A stretch of 12,083 bases of DNA from Patescibacteria group bacterium. GTDB taxonomy: Bacteria > Patescibacteriota > Minisyncoccia > UBA6257 > 02-FULL-45-10c. Positions 5,637-11,742 of this stretch are shown one piece after another (the first letter of the stretch is position 1; the number at the start of each line of letters is the position of its first letter). The translations under genes and the position numbers were made by a program. Location: assembly GCA_023474975.1 (NCBI GenBank), contig JAMCXE010000029.1, positions 1-12,083 of the forward strand, given 5' to 3'. The notes beneath the pieces were generated by a model. That model did no database searches. It saw only the letters and a program-made list of their open reading frames with translations, and was not told the DNA's origin.

Positions 5637-6776
5637 CTAGTTAAGATATTTTTTATTTTTAAGTTCGTCTGGTAAAAGATCTTCTTTGGTATATGATTCG
5701 TATCCTTTTCCGTAACCAAGTTTTTTCATAAGGCTGCTTTCTGGGTTTCTTATTACCAGTGGCACGGGTAGGTTGCCTAATTTTTTAACATCTTCCAGCG
5801 CGGCAAAATAAGCATTATGGGCGCCCCTATCCTTTTTACATCCGGATAAATAAGCGGCTCCGTGAGCCAAATTTTCCCTGCATTCTGGAAGTCCAACTGT
5901 GTCTATGGCTTGAAAAACGGCATTGGCAACTACCAGCGCCGTTGGTTGAGCGAGCCCTATGTCTTCGCTGGCAAAAATAACCATTCTCCGAGCGATAAAT
6001 TTTGGATCTTCTCCGCTTTCTATCATTCTGGCTAAGTAATAAAGCGCGGCGTTGGGTTGGCTCGCCCTCATACTTTTTATGAAGGCGCTGATAAGGTTAT
6101 AGTGTTCCTCGCCTTTTTTATCGTAACGTAAAAATTTTGACTGAATGGCGTTTTTTAGATTATCGACTGTAATTTTACCGTAAAGGCTTTGCGTGTTTTC
6201 TAATACCGTTATTGCTTGACGGGCATCGCCATTGGCCATCGCTATCAGCCATTTTTTGGCATCAGCGGGCATTTTAATTTTTGTTCGTTCAATTATCTTA
6301 AGCATCTCCTCTTCGGAAAGTTCATTTAGAATAAAGACTCTGCAGCGGGATAGAAGAGCGGGGATCACTTCAAAACTTGGATTTTCAGTGGTGGCTCCGA
6401 TCAGGGTTATTTGCCCTTTTTCCACGAAGGGTAAAAGATAGTCTTGTTGAGCTTTATTAAATCTATGTATTTCATCCAAAAAAAGCACCCTTGGTTTTTC
6501 GCCTAGTTTTCCTTGTCTTGGCACGTTCACGATGTTGCGGATATCTTCTTTTCCAGCCGAAACTGCCGATAGGTCATAAAAATCAGCGCCTAAAGAAGAG
6601 GCGTAGATCTTTGCTAAAGTCGTTTTTCCTACTCCGGGCGGACCCCATAGAATAAAAGAAAAAAGATGTTTACCCTCTATTGCAATTCTTAGCGGTTTAT
6701 TCTCTCCGACTAGGTGTTTTTGACCGACAAACTCATTTAAGTTTTTTGGTCTTATTTTTGACGCCAGTGGTTCCAT
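5637..6776 (-). CDS. rarA: Replication-associated recombination protein RarA (MgsA), AAA+ ATPase
   Basis: RarA is a clamp-loader-like AAA+ ATPase that acts at stalled replication forks and single-stranded DNA gaps. In order: the N-terminal signature PLASKIRPKNLNEFVGQKHL, Walker A GPPGVGKT (45-52), Walker B VLFLDEIHRF (97-106), sensor 1 GATTENP (127-133), the arginine-finger region LLSRCR (141-146), and sensor 2 GDARQAI (183-189). A typical C-terminal domain follows (MIRASQP-like segment, ARRMVIFASEDIGLA, GAAYLSGCKKDRGAHNAY). At 379 residues it is shorter than E. coli RarA, mainly near the C-terminus (GYGKGYESYTKEDLLPDELK). Some relatives have this trim, and the reading frame is intact. It is divergent from mltG, and its ATG lies only six bases after a -10 element, so the mRNA may be leaderless. 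Confidence 0.95.
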   Translation of the reverse strand: MEPLASKIRPKNLNEFVGQKHLVGENKPLRIAIEGKHLFSFILWGPPGVGKTTLAKIYASSLGADFYDLSAVSAGKEDIRNIVNVPRQGKLGEKPRVLFLDEIHRFNKAQQDYLLPFVEKGQITLIGATTENPSFEVIPALLSRCRVFILNELSEEEMLKIIERTKIKMPADAKKWLIAMANGDARQAITVLENTQSLYGKITVDNLKNAIQSKFLRYDKKGEEHYNLISAFIKSMRASQPNAALYYLARMIESGEDPKFIARRMVIFASEDIGLAQPTALVVANAVFQAIDTVGLPECRENLAHGAAYLSGCKKDRGAHNAYFAALEDVKKLGNLPVPLVIRNPESSLMKKLGYGKGYESYTKEDLLPDELKNKKYLN

Positions 6777-6782
6777 CCCAGA

Positions 6783-6810
6783 ATTTTATCAGTTAAAGAT
6801 AAGTTTGCAA
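6783..6810 (-). promoter_or_regulatory. rarA promoter, apparently leaderless
   Basis: On the minus strand there is a -35-like TTGCAA (6805-6810), a 16-bp spacer and a -10 TAAAAT (6783-6788). Six bases separate the -10 from the ATG, so transcription would begin at or next to the start codon. Confidence 0.5.
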
Positions 6811-6849
6811 ATGTTATTGTTATTGGAAAAAGATCCCAGTTATTTTTAT

Positions 6850-6858
6850 TGTTATAAT
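6850..6858 (+). promoter_or_regulatory. Extended -10 promoter for mltG
   Basis: TGTTATAAT is a perfect TGnTATAAT extended -10 with no good -35 at the right distance. Transcription would start near 6865, leaving a leader of about 80 nt before the TTG start. The identical nine bases occur upstream of the next gene (8570-8578). Confidence 0.6.
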
Positions 6859-6943
6859 CAATCTATAGTCATAAAAATAAGAAAAATTAAGAGTTTGGAG
6901 AATTATCGAAAAAAGGCGATTAGGTCAAAAATAACATCCTAAG

Positions 6944-8563
6944 TTGAATAAAATATTTATCAAAAAAATAATAGTAGTTCCCACGCTTATAATTATCGGC
7001 TTATTTGCCATGGCGGCTTTACTTTATTTTATTTTTATATCAGCACCAGAAAAAATAGGGGAATATCAGCAATTTACGGTTCAGCTTAATGGAGCGAGCA
7101 GTGTTCAAGTGGCGAATGCTCTTCAAGCTCAGGGATTTATCAGGAGCGCGCGGGTAGAGAATATAATTTTGAATATAAGGGTTTTAAATAAAAATATTGA
7201 ACCGGGTGGATATGAATTATCCAAAACGATGAATGCGTGGGAGATCGCCGGTGTTTTTCTGCATAAGCCGGATCTGGCATGGGTTGTAATTCCTGAAGGT
7301 CTTCGTAAAGAAGAGATCGCGGACATTCTCGCTCAAAAACTGGCATGGAACAGCGCAGCTAAAAATGAATGGATAACCAAAGACACCGTTTTGCCCCCCG
7401 AATATTTTGAGGGAGTGTATTTCCCCGACACTTATTTAATTCCCATAAAAGAAAGTCCGCTTCAGGTGGCTCGGCGTTTTCAAGCGCGATTTAATGAAAA
7501 TTTTGCTCCATATCTCAAAGAAGCGGCACGGAAAAATATTAAGTGGACGACTATTTTAAAATTAGCCTCAATAATCCAAAGAGAAGCGGCTGGTAAAAAC
7601 GACATGCCGCTTATTTCCGGAATTCTTTGGAATAGATTGCTTAAAAATATGAAGTTAGACGTAGATTCAACTCTTCAATATGCGCGTGGTAATACCGGTA
7701 ATGGTTGGTGGGCGCCGATCACGGTGGCGGTGGCGAATGCTCTTCAAGCTCAGGGATTTATCAGGAGCGCGCGGGTAGAGAATATAATTTTGAATATAAG
7801 GGTTTTAAATAAAAATATTGAACCGGGTGGATATGAATTATCCAAAACGATGAATGCGTGGGAGATCGCCGGTGTTTTTCTGCATAAGCCGGATCTGGCA
7901 TGGGTTGTAATTCCTGAAGGTCTTCGTAAAGAAGAGATCGCGGACATTCTCGCTCAAAAACTGGCATGGAACAGCGCAGCTAAAAATGAATGGATAACCA
8001 AAGACACCGTTTTGCCCCCCGAATATTTTGAGGGAGTGTATTTCCCCGACACTTATTTAATTCCCATAAAAGAAAGTCCGCTTCAGGTGGCTCGGCGTTT
8101 TCAAGCGCGATTTAATGAAAATTTTGCTCCATATCTCAAAGAAGCGGCACGGAAAAATATTAAGTGGACGACTATTTTAAAATTAGCCTCAATAATCCAA
8201 AGAGAAGCGGCTGGTAAAAACGACATGCCGCTTATTTCCGGAATTCTTTGGAATAGATTGCTTAAAAATATGAAGTTAGACGTAGATTCAACTCTTCAAT
8301 ATGCGCGTGGTAATACCGGTAATGGTTGGTGGGCGCCGATCACGGTGGCGGATAAAAAAATAAATTCGCCGTTTAATACCTATCTTTATGCAGGACTCCC
8401 ACCCGATCCAATTTCAAATCCGGGATTAGACGCTATAAACGCTGCTATAAATCCGCAGAAAACTGATTGTCTTTTCTATATTCACGATGCTTCAAAAATT
8501 ATCCATTGTTCGGCAAATTACTCCGGTCAACTGGATAATATTAAAAAATACCTATCACAATAA
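6944..8563 (+). CDS. mltG: Endolytic murein transglycosylase MltG with internal tandem duplication
   Basis: MltG is an inner-membrane lytic transglycosylase that cleaves nascent glycan strands and sets their length. Residues 8-32 form one membrane helix, followed by a LysM-like segment and the YceG catalytic domain. The protein has 539 residues against about 340 for the family, because residues 56-262 are repeated as 263-469. Removing one copy leaves 332, a normal size. The likely catalytic Glu, in SIIQREAAG, is present twice (Glu214 and Glu421). Only the second copy continues into the C-terminal part (SPFNTYLYAGLPPDPI, then NPG), so only copy 2 can form a complete catalytic domain. The start is TTG at 6944: an in-frame stop lies at 6932-6934, and the next ATG would cut the membrane helix. 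No Shine-Dalgarno sequence is seen. The duplication may be an assembly artefact. Confidence 0.93.
   Translation: MNKIFIKKIIVVPTLIIIGLFAMAALLYFIFISAPEKIGEYQQFTVQLNGASSVQVANALQAQGFIRSARVENIILNIRVLNKNIEPGGYELSKTMNAWEIAGVFLHKPDLAWVVIPEGLRKEEIADILAQKLAWNSAAKNEWITKDTVLPPEYFEGVYFPDTYLIPIKESPLQVARRFQARFNENFAPYLKEAARKNIKWTTILKLASIIQREAAGKNDMPLISGILWNRLLKNMKLDVDSTLQYARGNTGNGWWAPITVAVANALQAQGFIRSARVENIILNIRVLNKNIEPGGYELSKTMNAWEIAGVFLHKPDLAWVVIPEGLRKEEIADILAQKLAWNSAAKNEWITKDTVLPPEYFEGVYFPDTYLIPIKESPLQVARRFQARFNENFAPYLKEAARKNIKWTTILKLASIIQREAAGKNDMPLISGILWNRLLKNMKLDVDSTLQYARGNTGNGWWAPITVADKKINSPFNTYLYAGLPPDPISNPGLDAINAAINPQKTDCLFYIHDASKIIHCSANYSGQLDNIKKYLSQ
7109..7729 (+). repeat. Tandem duplication in mltG, copy 1 (621 bp)
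   Basis: This is the first of two head-to-tail copies, each 621 bp (207 codons), that look identical base for base when compared line by line. It begins and ends with GTGGCG. It covers most of the LysM-like segment and about two thirds of the catalytic domain, without its C-terminal end. Confidence 0.95.
7730..8350 (+). repeat. Tandem duplication in mltG, copy 2 (621 bp)
   Basis: The second copy directly abuts the first, so GTGGCG occurs twice in a row at 7724-7735. After 8350 the sequence continues into the unique C-terminal part of MltG. The absence of visible differences suggests a very recent event or an artefact. Confidence 0.95.
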
Positions 8564-8570
8564 GATAGGT
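8550..8570 (+). repeat. 7-bp hairpin at the mltG stop
   Basis: ACCTATC (8550-8556) and GATAGGT (8564-8570) form a perfect 7-bp inverted repeat with a 7-base loop that contains the mltG TAA. Four T residues do not follow, so it is not a convincing terminator. Its right arm touches the next promoter, so it could influence initiation there. Confidence 0.4.
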
Positions 8571-8578
8571 GTTATAAT
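8570..8578 (+). promoter_or_regulatory. Extended -10 promoter for the repeat protein gene
   Basis: TGTTATAAT, the same extended -10 as before mltG, lies seven bases after the mltG stop. It would give a leader of about 55 nt before the ATG at 8640. Confidence 0.6.
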
Positions 8579-8639
8579 AAAAATATAGCTTTATTTTTCG
8601 TCGAAAAAGCTTTTAAATTTAATTCGTCAAATTAAAAAA

Positions 8640-10598
8640 ATGAGATCATTTTATCAAAAAAAGTTATCTCTGATCGCCTCAATGCTTTTTGTGGTATCAG
8701 GCTTATTGTTAGCACCCGGTGCGTATGCGATCACTCCAACCGTATCAGCTTCGGTTACCGGTTCGGGTGATTATGTACAGCTCAATGTTTCCGGAGATCC
8801 GAACTCCAGCGTTGTTTTGAGCTATCTTTCAACATCGTCTCAAACACAGATGAGCATTATTGGATCTACGAATTCCTATGGAACGGTAACTTTAACTATA
8901 AGCACAAGCGCTTATAATATAAGCCCCGGAAGTCTTTTTTATCTTACCGTTAACAATCAACGCTCGAGCACTATGACTTGGCCATATACGACAACTTCGA
9001 CCACTACCCCTACAAATACGGCTTTGTCTTTAAGCCAGTCATCTGTGTCTTTATCTGTCGGTCAAAATGCAATAATAACCGCTACCAATACGACAGGTGG
9101 AAGTCTGTATCTTTCCAGCAATTCATCTCCGGCAGTTGCCAATGTCTCTTTGAGCGGTAATCAAATCACCGTTTCTGCTATTAGCTCCGGATCTACAAAT
9201 TTTAGCGTATGTTCTACTGCGAATCAGTCTACTTGCGCAAGCGCTTCGGTTACCGTTTCGAGCGTTACGGCTGCGACCAGTATTGCTCCTTTGACCTTTA
9301 GTAGTCAAAATTCCGTTTCTATTCCTTTCGATCAGACAGTTTCCGTTTCTGTCGGCGGGGGAACCGGAACATATGTTGTATCAAGTAATTCAAATCCCGC
9401 TCTTGTCCAGGCCGGCATAAGCGGATCGATATTGTCTTTGCATGGAAATGAACTAAGTGGAACTTCAATAATAACTATTTGCTCAAGCGATATGAGCTCT
9501 TGCGGTATTGTTAGCGCCACTGTTACTAGCGCCGCTAATTCTCCAATTTCCTTTAGCTTGGCCAATCCATCGATCTTAATGGGCCAGTCTTCGTTGATCA
9601 CGGTCAGTGGCGGAAATGGAGTTTATTATATTTCTTCAAATTCCAATCCTGGAATTGTTCAGGCTAATTTGGTAAATAGCAACTTAACTTTATTTGGAAA
9701 TTCAAGCGGATCCGCAGTGATAACAATTTGTTCAAGCGTGAATAATTGCGGCACCTTGCCTGTAGTTGTAAATAGTTCGGTTAGCAATATAGCGCTTAAG
9801 CTAAGTGAATCCAGCGTTAATCTTTCTCCGGCTCAAACGGATACTGTTTTTGCGACTGGTAATGGGGGATATATAGTTTCTTCTAATAGTAATCCATCCG
9901 TCGCCTCAGCTTCGATTACCGGAACAAATGGAATAACTATTTCCGGGGTTGCTGCCGGTATAACAAACATTACTGTTTGTCAGACTGGTGGCCAGTGTAC
10001 GATCCTGCCCGTCACCGTAACTAATCCCACTTCTTCAGCAACTACCGTAAGCAATAATGCTAATAGTATAGCCGCGAATTCAAACATCTCTTTAAGCCAG
10101 ATACTTTCTGAGGGGCAGAGTATTAGTTTATTGATCTCGGGCGGCCAAAGCCCATACTCTGTATCTTCCGATCCGACAGGTACTTTTTCTTCAAAAATAA
10201 CTAATGGCAGCACCCTTACCCTGATCGGTCTAAAAACCGGATTATCTTCGGTAAATGTATGTTCGTCGAGCAATGCATGTGTCTCTGTTAATGTGATCGT
10301 GGTAAATACACCATCAGCCTCTTTTACGCAAACCGTCCCGGCGTCACCCTCTTCGGCGTCTAATACTGTATACAGATTTGATAGTCCGTTAAGGTTTGGA
10401 TCTAGCGGAGCCGATGTGATAGCGCTGCAACAGCGTCTTACTGCTGAGGGTGTCTATTCGGGTCCAATAAATGGCAATTTCGGTCCCCTCACGCAAGCGG
10501 CAGTTCAAAAGTATCAATTAAAGCATGGGATTGCTCGGGCCGGACAAGCCGGCTATGGCAATGTTGGTCCCGCTACTCGCGCCGAATTAAATAAGTAG
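8640..10598 (+). CDS. Secreted repeat protein with C-terminal peptidoglycan-binding domain
   Basis: A 652-residue exported protein, probably attached to the cell wall. Residues 1-30 form a signal peptide (basic start, hydrophobic core, cleavage after AYA). Residues 31-116 are a Ser/Thr-rich beta domain, followed by a linker TTTSTTTPTN. Then come five beta-rich modules of roughly 80-95 residues, resembling bacterial Ig-like folds, with recurring SSNSNP (248, 332, 414). Each ends in a cysteine pair: 191/199, 281/288, 364/370, 447/453 and 541/547. These are the only cysteines in the mature chain, so five disulfide hairpins are likely. Residues 579-652 match a PG_binding_1 domain (FGSSGADVIALQQRL, then GPINGNFGPLTQAAVQKYQ). 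No catalytic domain is seen. It lies between mltG and a strong terminator. The exact role (adhesin, surface layer or wall scaffold) is unknown. Confidence 0.85.
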   Translation: MRSFYQKKLSLIASMLFVVSGLLLAPGAYAITPTVSASVTGSGDYVQLNVSGDPNSSVVLSYLSTSSQTQMSIIGSTNSYGTVTLTISTSAYNISPGSLFYLTVNNQRSSTMTWPYTTTSTTTPTNTALSLSQSSVSLSVGQNAIITATNTTGGSLYLSSNSSPAVANVSLSGNQITVSAISSGSTNFSVCSTANQSTCASASVTVSSVTAATSIAPLTFSSQNSVSIPFDQTVSVSVGGGTGTYVVSSNSNPALVQAGISGSILSLHGNELSGTSIITICSSDMSSCGIVSATVTSAANSPISFSLANPSILMGQSSLITVSGGNGVYYISSNSNPGIVQANLVNSNLTLFGNSSGSAVITICSSVNNCGTLPVVVNSSVSNIALKLSESSVNLSPAQTDTVFATGNGGYIVSSNSNPSVASASITGTNGITISGVAAGITNITVCQTGGQCTILPVTVTNPTSSATTVSNNANSIAANSNISLSQILSEGQSISLLISGGQSPYSVSSDPTGTFSSKITNGSTLTLIGLKTGLSSVNVCSSSNACVSVNVIVVNTPSASFTQTVPASPSSASNTVYRFDSPLRFGSSGADVIALQQRLTAEGVYSGPINGNFGPLTQAAVQKYQLKHGIARAGQAGYGNVGPATRAELNK

Positions 10599-10636
10599 AT
10601 CCAAGCGGGTCATTGGTTATGCGTATTTGTCGGTTT

Positions 10637-10662
10637 AAGCCGCTAGAAATAGCGGCTTTTTT
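10637..10662 (+). terminator. Rho-independent terminator of the repeat protein gene
   Basis: A perfect 9-bp stem, AAGCCGCTA / TAGCGGCTT, closes a GAAA tetraloop and is followed by a T-run to 10662. It separates the wall protein gene from the ArsR operon. Confidence 0.95.
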
Positions 10663-10720
10663 GTGTTCGCTCGTGGTCTTTGATCGATCAGCTTAGTTTT
10701 TTTGCGGTTGCGGAATTTTC

Positions 10721-10748
10721 TTGACATTATATTAGTATTTGCTAATAT
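10721..10748 (+). promoter_or_regulatory. Promoter of the arsR-type operon, apparently leaderless
   Basis: Consensus -35 TTGACA (10721-10726), a 16-bp spacer and -10 TAATAT (10743-10748) preceded by TGC, which makes it an extended -10. The ATG follows six bases later, so the transcript probably begins at the start codon. Confidence 0.75.
10729..10748. promoter_or_regulatory. Palindromic operator, probable ArsR-type binding site
   Basis: A perfect inverted repeat, ATATTAG (10729-10735) and CTAATAT (10742-10748), with a 6-bp spacer. It covers the promoter spacer and the whole -10. ArsR/SmtB-family dimers bind AT-rich inverted repeats in this position, so autorepression by the adjacent regulator is the natural reading. 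Confidence 0.65.
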
Positions 10749-10754
10749 GAAAAT

Positions 10755-11012
10755 ATGAACGAATTGCCAAAAGCCTTTTCTAACATTACCAGAATAAAAA
10801 TATTGTCTTGCTTGAACGGAAAGACGGAAAATGTCATGGATTTGGTAAAAAAATGTGGAATATCCCAATCCGCCGTATCGCAGCATCTTAAAAAGTTGAA
10901 GGATCTGGGCGTGGTTGATTGCAGCGTAAGCGGAAAGGAGAGATTGTACCGGCTTAAATATCGCGAGGCCGGAGATATAGCGAAAAGAATTATAAAATTA
11001 ATAAAAAAATAA
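10755..11012 (+). CDS. ArsR-family winged-helix transcriptional regulator
   Basis: An 85-residue winged helix of the ArsR/SmtB type, a small dimeric DNA-binding repressor. The core runs from ITRIKILSCL through the recognition helix ISQSAVSQHLKKLKDLGVV to the wing VSGKERLYRL. The classical metal-binding motif ELCVCDL is not present: the equivalent stretch reads ENVMDLVKKCG. It has three cysteines (19, 34, 56), so it may sense thiol oxidation or bind metal in a non-classical way; this is inference. It lacks the C-terminal extension of many ArsR proteins. The ATG at 10755 lies directly after a promoter covered by a palindrome. The next gene starts four bases after the stop, so the two form an operon. 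Confidence 0.9.
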   Translation: MNELPKAFSNITRIKILSCLNGKTENVMDLVKKCGISQSAVSQHLKKLKDLGVVDCSVSGKERLYRLKYREAGDIAKRIIKLIKK

Positions 11013-11016
11013 AAAT

Positions 11017-11643
11017 ATGAAAATATCTTATTTTAAAAGATCCAATAGGCCGTATGAGGAAGTTATTAAAGATGTAAGCAAGATCTTTTCCGCAAAAGGA
11101 TGGGAAGTTAAGGGTGAGGGTGAAGTGAATAATGGAAAGATATTTTATGTTTTCAATAGGGCAATGATGGAGGAAATAATCAATTTCAATAAGGATTTTG
11201 TTGGTTTTTTCCCTTCGGTTTTATTGGTTTTTAAGGAAGGGGGTAAGACCGTTGTCGGTGGTATCGATGGTGCTTTTGCTGCGAATTTAATAACCAATAA
11301 TTCAGCTACGCGTTTAAAATCAATCGAAAAGATGGCTAAGGATATCAAAGAAATTATCAACTCGATCGCTCAAGCCGAAGAGTCCAGGCCGAAAAGAACG
11401 AGGATATTTTCTACAGTGCATTGTCCTTATTGTAAAATGGAGAAGGATTGGTTTGAGAAAAATAAGTTGAGCCACGAAGTTGTTTATGTAGATTCTGATC
11501 AGGAAATGGCCAGCTATATGGTTAAAAAAACTGGGCAAATGGGCGTCCCTGTTACCGAGATCGAATTTGAAGATGGTGAAACTGAATATATTATCGGATT
11601 CGATAAGGGGCAATTGGCTGATATTTTTAAGGTAAGCAATTAG
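11017..11643 (+). CDS. DUF302-like domain fused to a glutaredoxin domain
   Basis: A 208-residue cytoplasmic two-domain protein. Residues 1-117 resemble DUF302 proteins: a beta-alpha fold with a hydrophobic core such as FFPSVLLVF, often encoded beside ArsR-type regulators. The family's function is not established. After a short charged linker (EESRPKR), residues 128-208 form a glutaredoxin-like thioredoxin fold with the redox motif HCPYC (Cys136, Cys139), the cis-proline segment MGVPVTEI (Pro178) and a closing helix. CPYC is the classical dithiol glutaredoxin active site, so thiol-disulfide exchange is likely. The substrate may be the N-terminal domain's ligand or the regulator. The DUF302 assignment is less sure than the glutaredoxin one. 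It is translated four bases after the regulator gene and ends at a strong terminator. Confidence 0.82.
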   Translation: MKISYFKRSNRPYEEVIKDVSKIFSAKGWEVKGEGEVNNGKIFYVFNRAMMEEIINFNKDFVGFFPSVLLVFKEGGKTVVGGIDGAFAANLITNNSATRLKSIEKMAKDIKEIINSIAQAEESRPKRTRIFSTVHCPYCKMEKDWFEKNKLSHEVVYVDSDQEMASYMVKKTGQMGVPVTEIEFEDGETEYIIGFDKGQLADIFKVSN

Positions 11644-11658
11644 TTTTTTGGTAATCAT

Positions 11659-11686
11659 AAAAAACCCGCTTTTATGCGGGTTTTTT
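11659..11686 (+). terminator. Rho-independent terminator of the ArsR/glutaredoxin operon
   Basis: A perfect 11-bp stem, AAAAAACCCGC / GCGGGTTTTTT, has a 6-base loop, with the T-run forming the right arm. It starts 15 bp after the TAG. Confidence 0.95.
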
Positions 11687-11722
11687 GCTTTATTTATAGA
11701 CAGCGTAATTTATATGAAATAT

Positions 11723-11731
11723 TGCTATAAT
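11723..11731 (+). promoter_or_regulatory. Extended -10 promoter for the coiled-coil protein gene
   Basis: TGCTATAAT is a perfect TGnTATAAT extended -10, 11 bases before the ATG. The predicted leader is only about five nucleotides. No -35 of note is seen. Confidence 0.6.
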
Positions 11732-11742
11732 TAACGATAATA

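Noticed and set aside
6232..6441. 69-codon plus-strand open frame inside rarA
   Set aside because: It is antisense to the conserved sensor 1 to sensor 2 region of rarA, with no motif or start signals of its own.
7129..7967. Pairs of identical minus-strand open frames 621 bp apart
   Set aside because: They are antisense shadows of the duplicated mltG segment, and their repetition only reflects that duplication.
8587..8614. Hairpin or attenuator in the leader of the wall protein gene
   Set aside because: The stem needs a four-base bulge and is almost all A-T. The AAAAGCTTTT palindrome within it is short and expected in AT-rich DNA.
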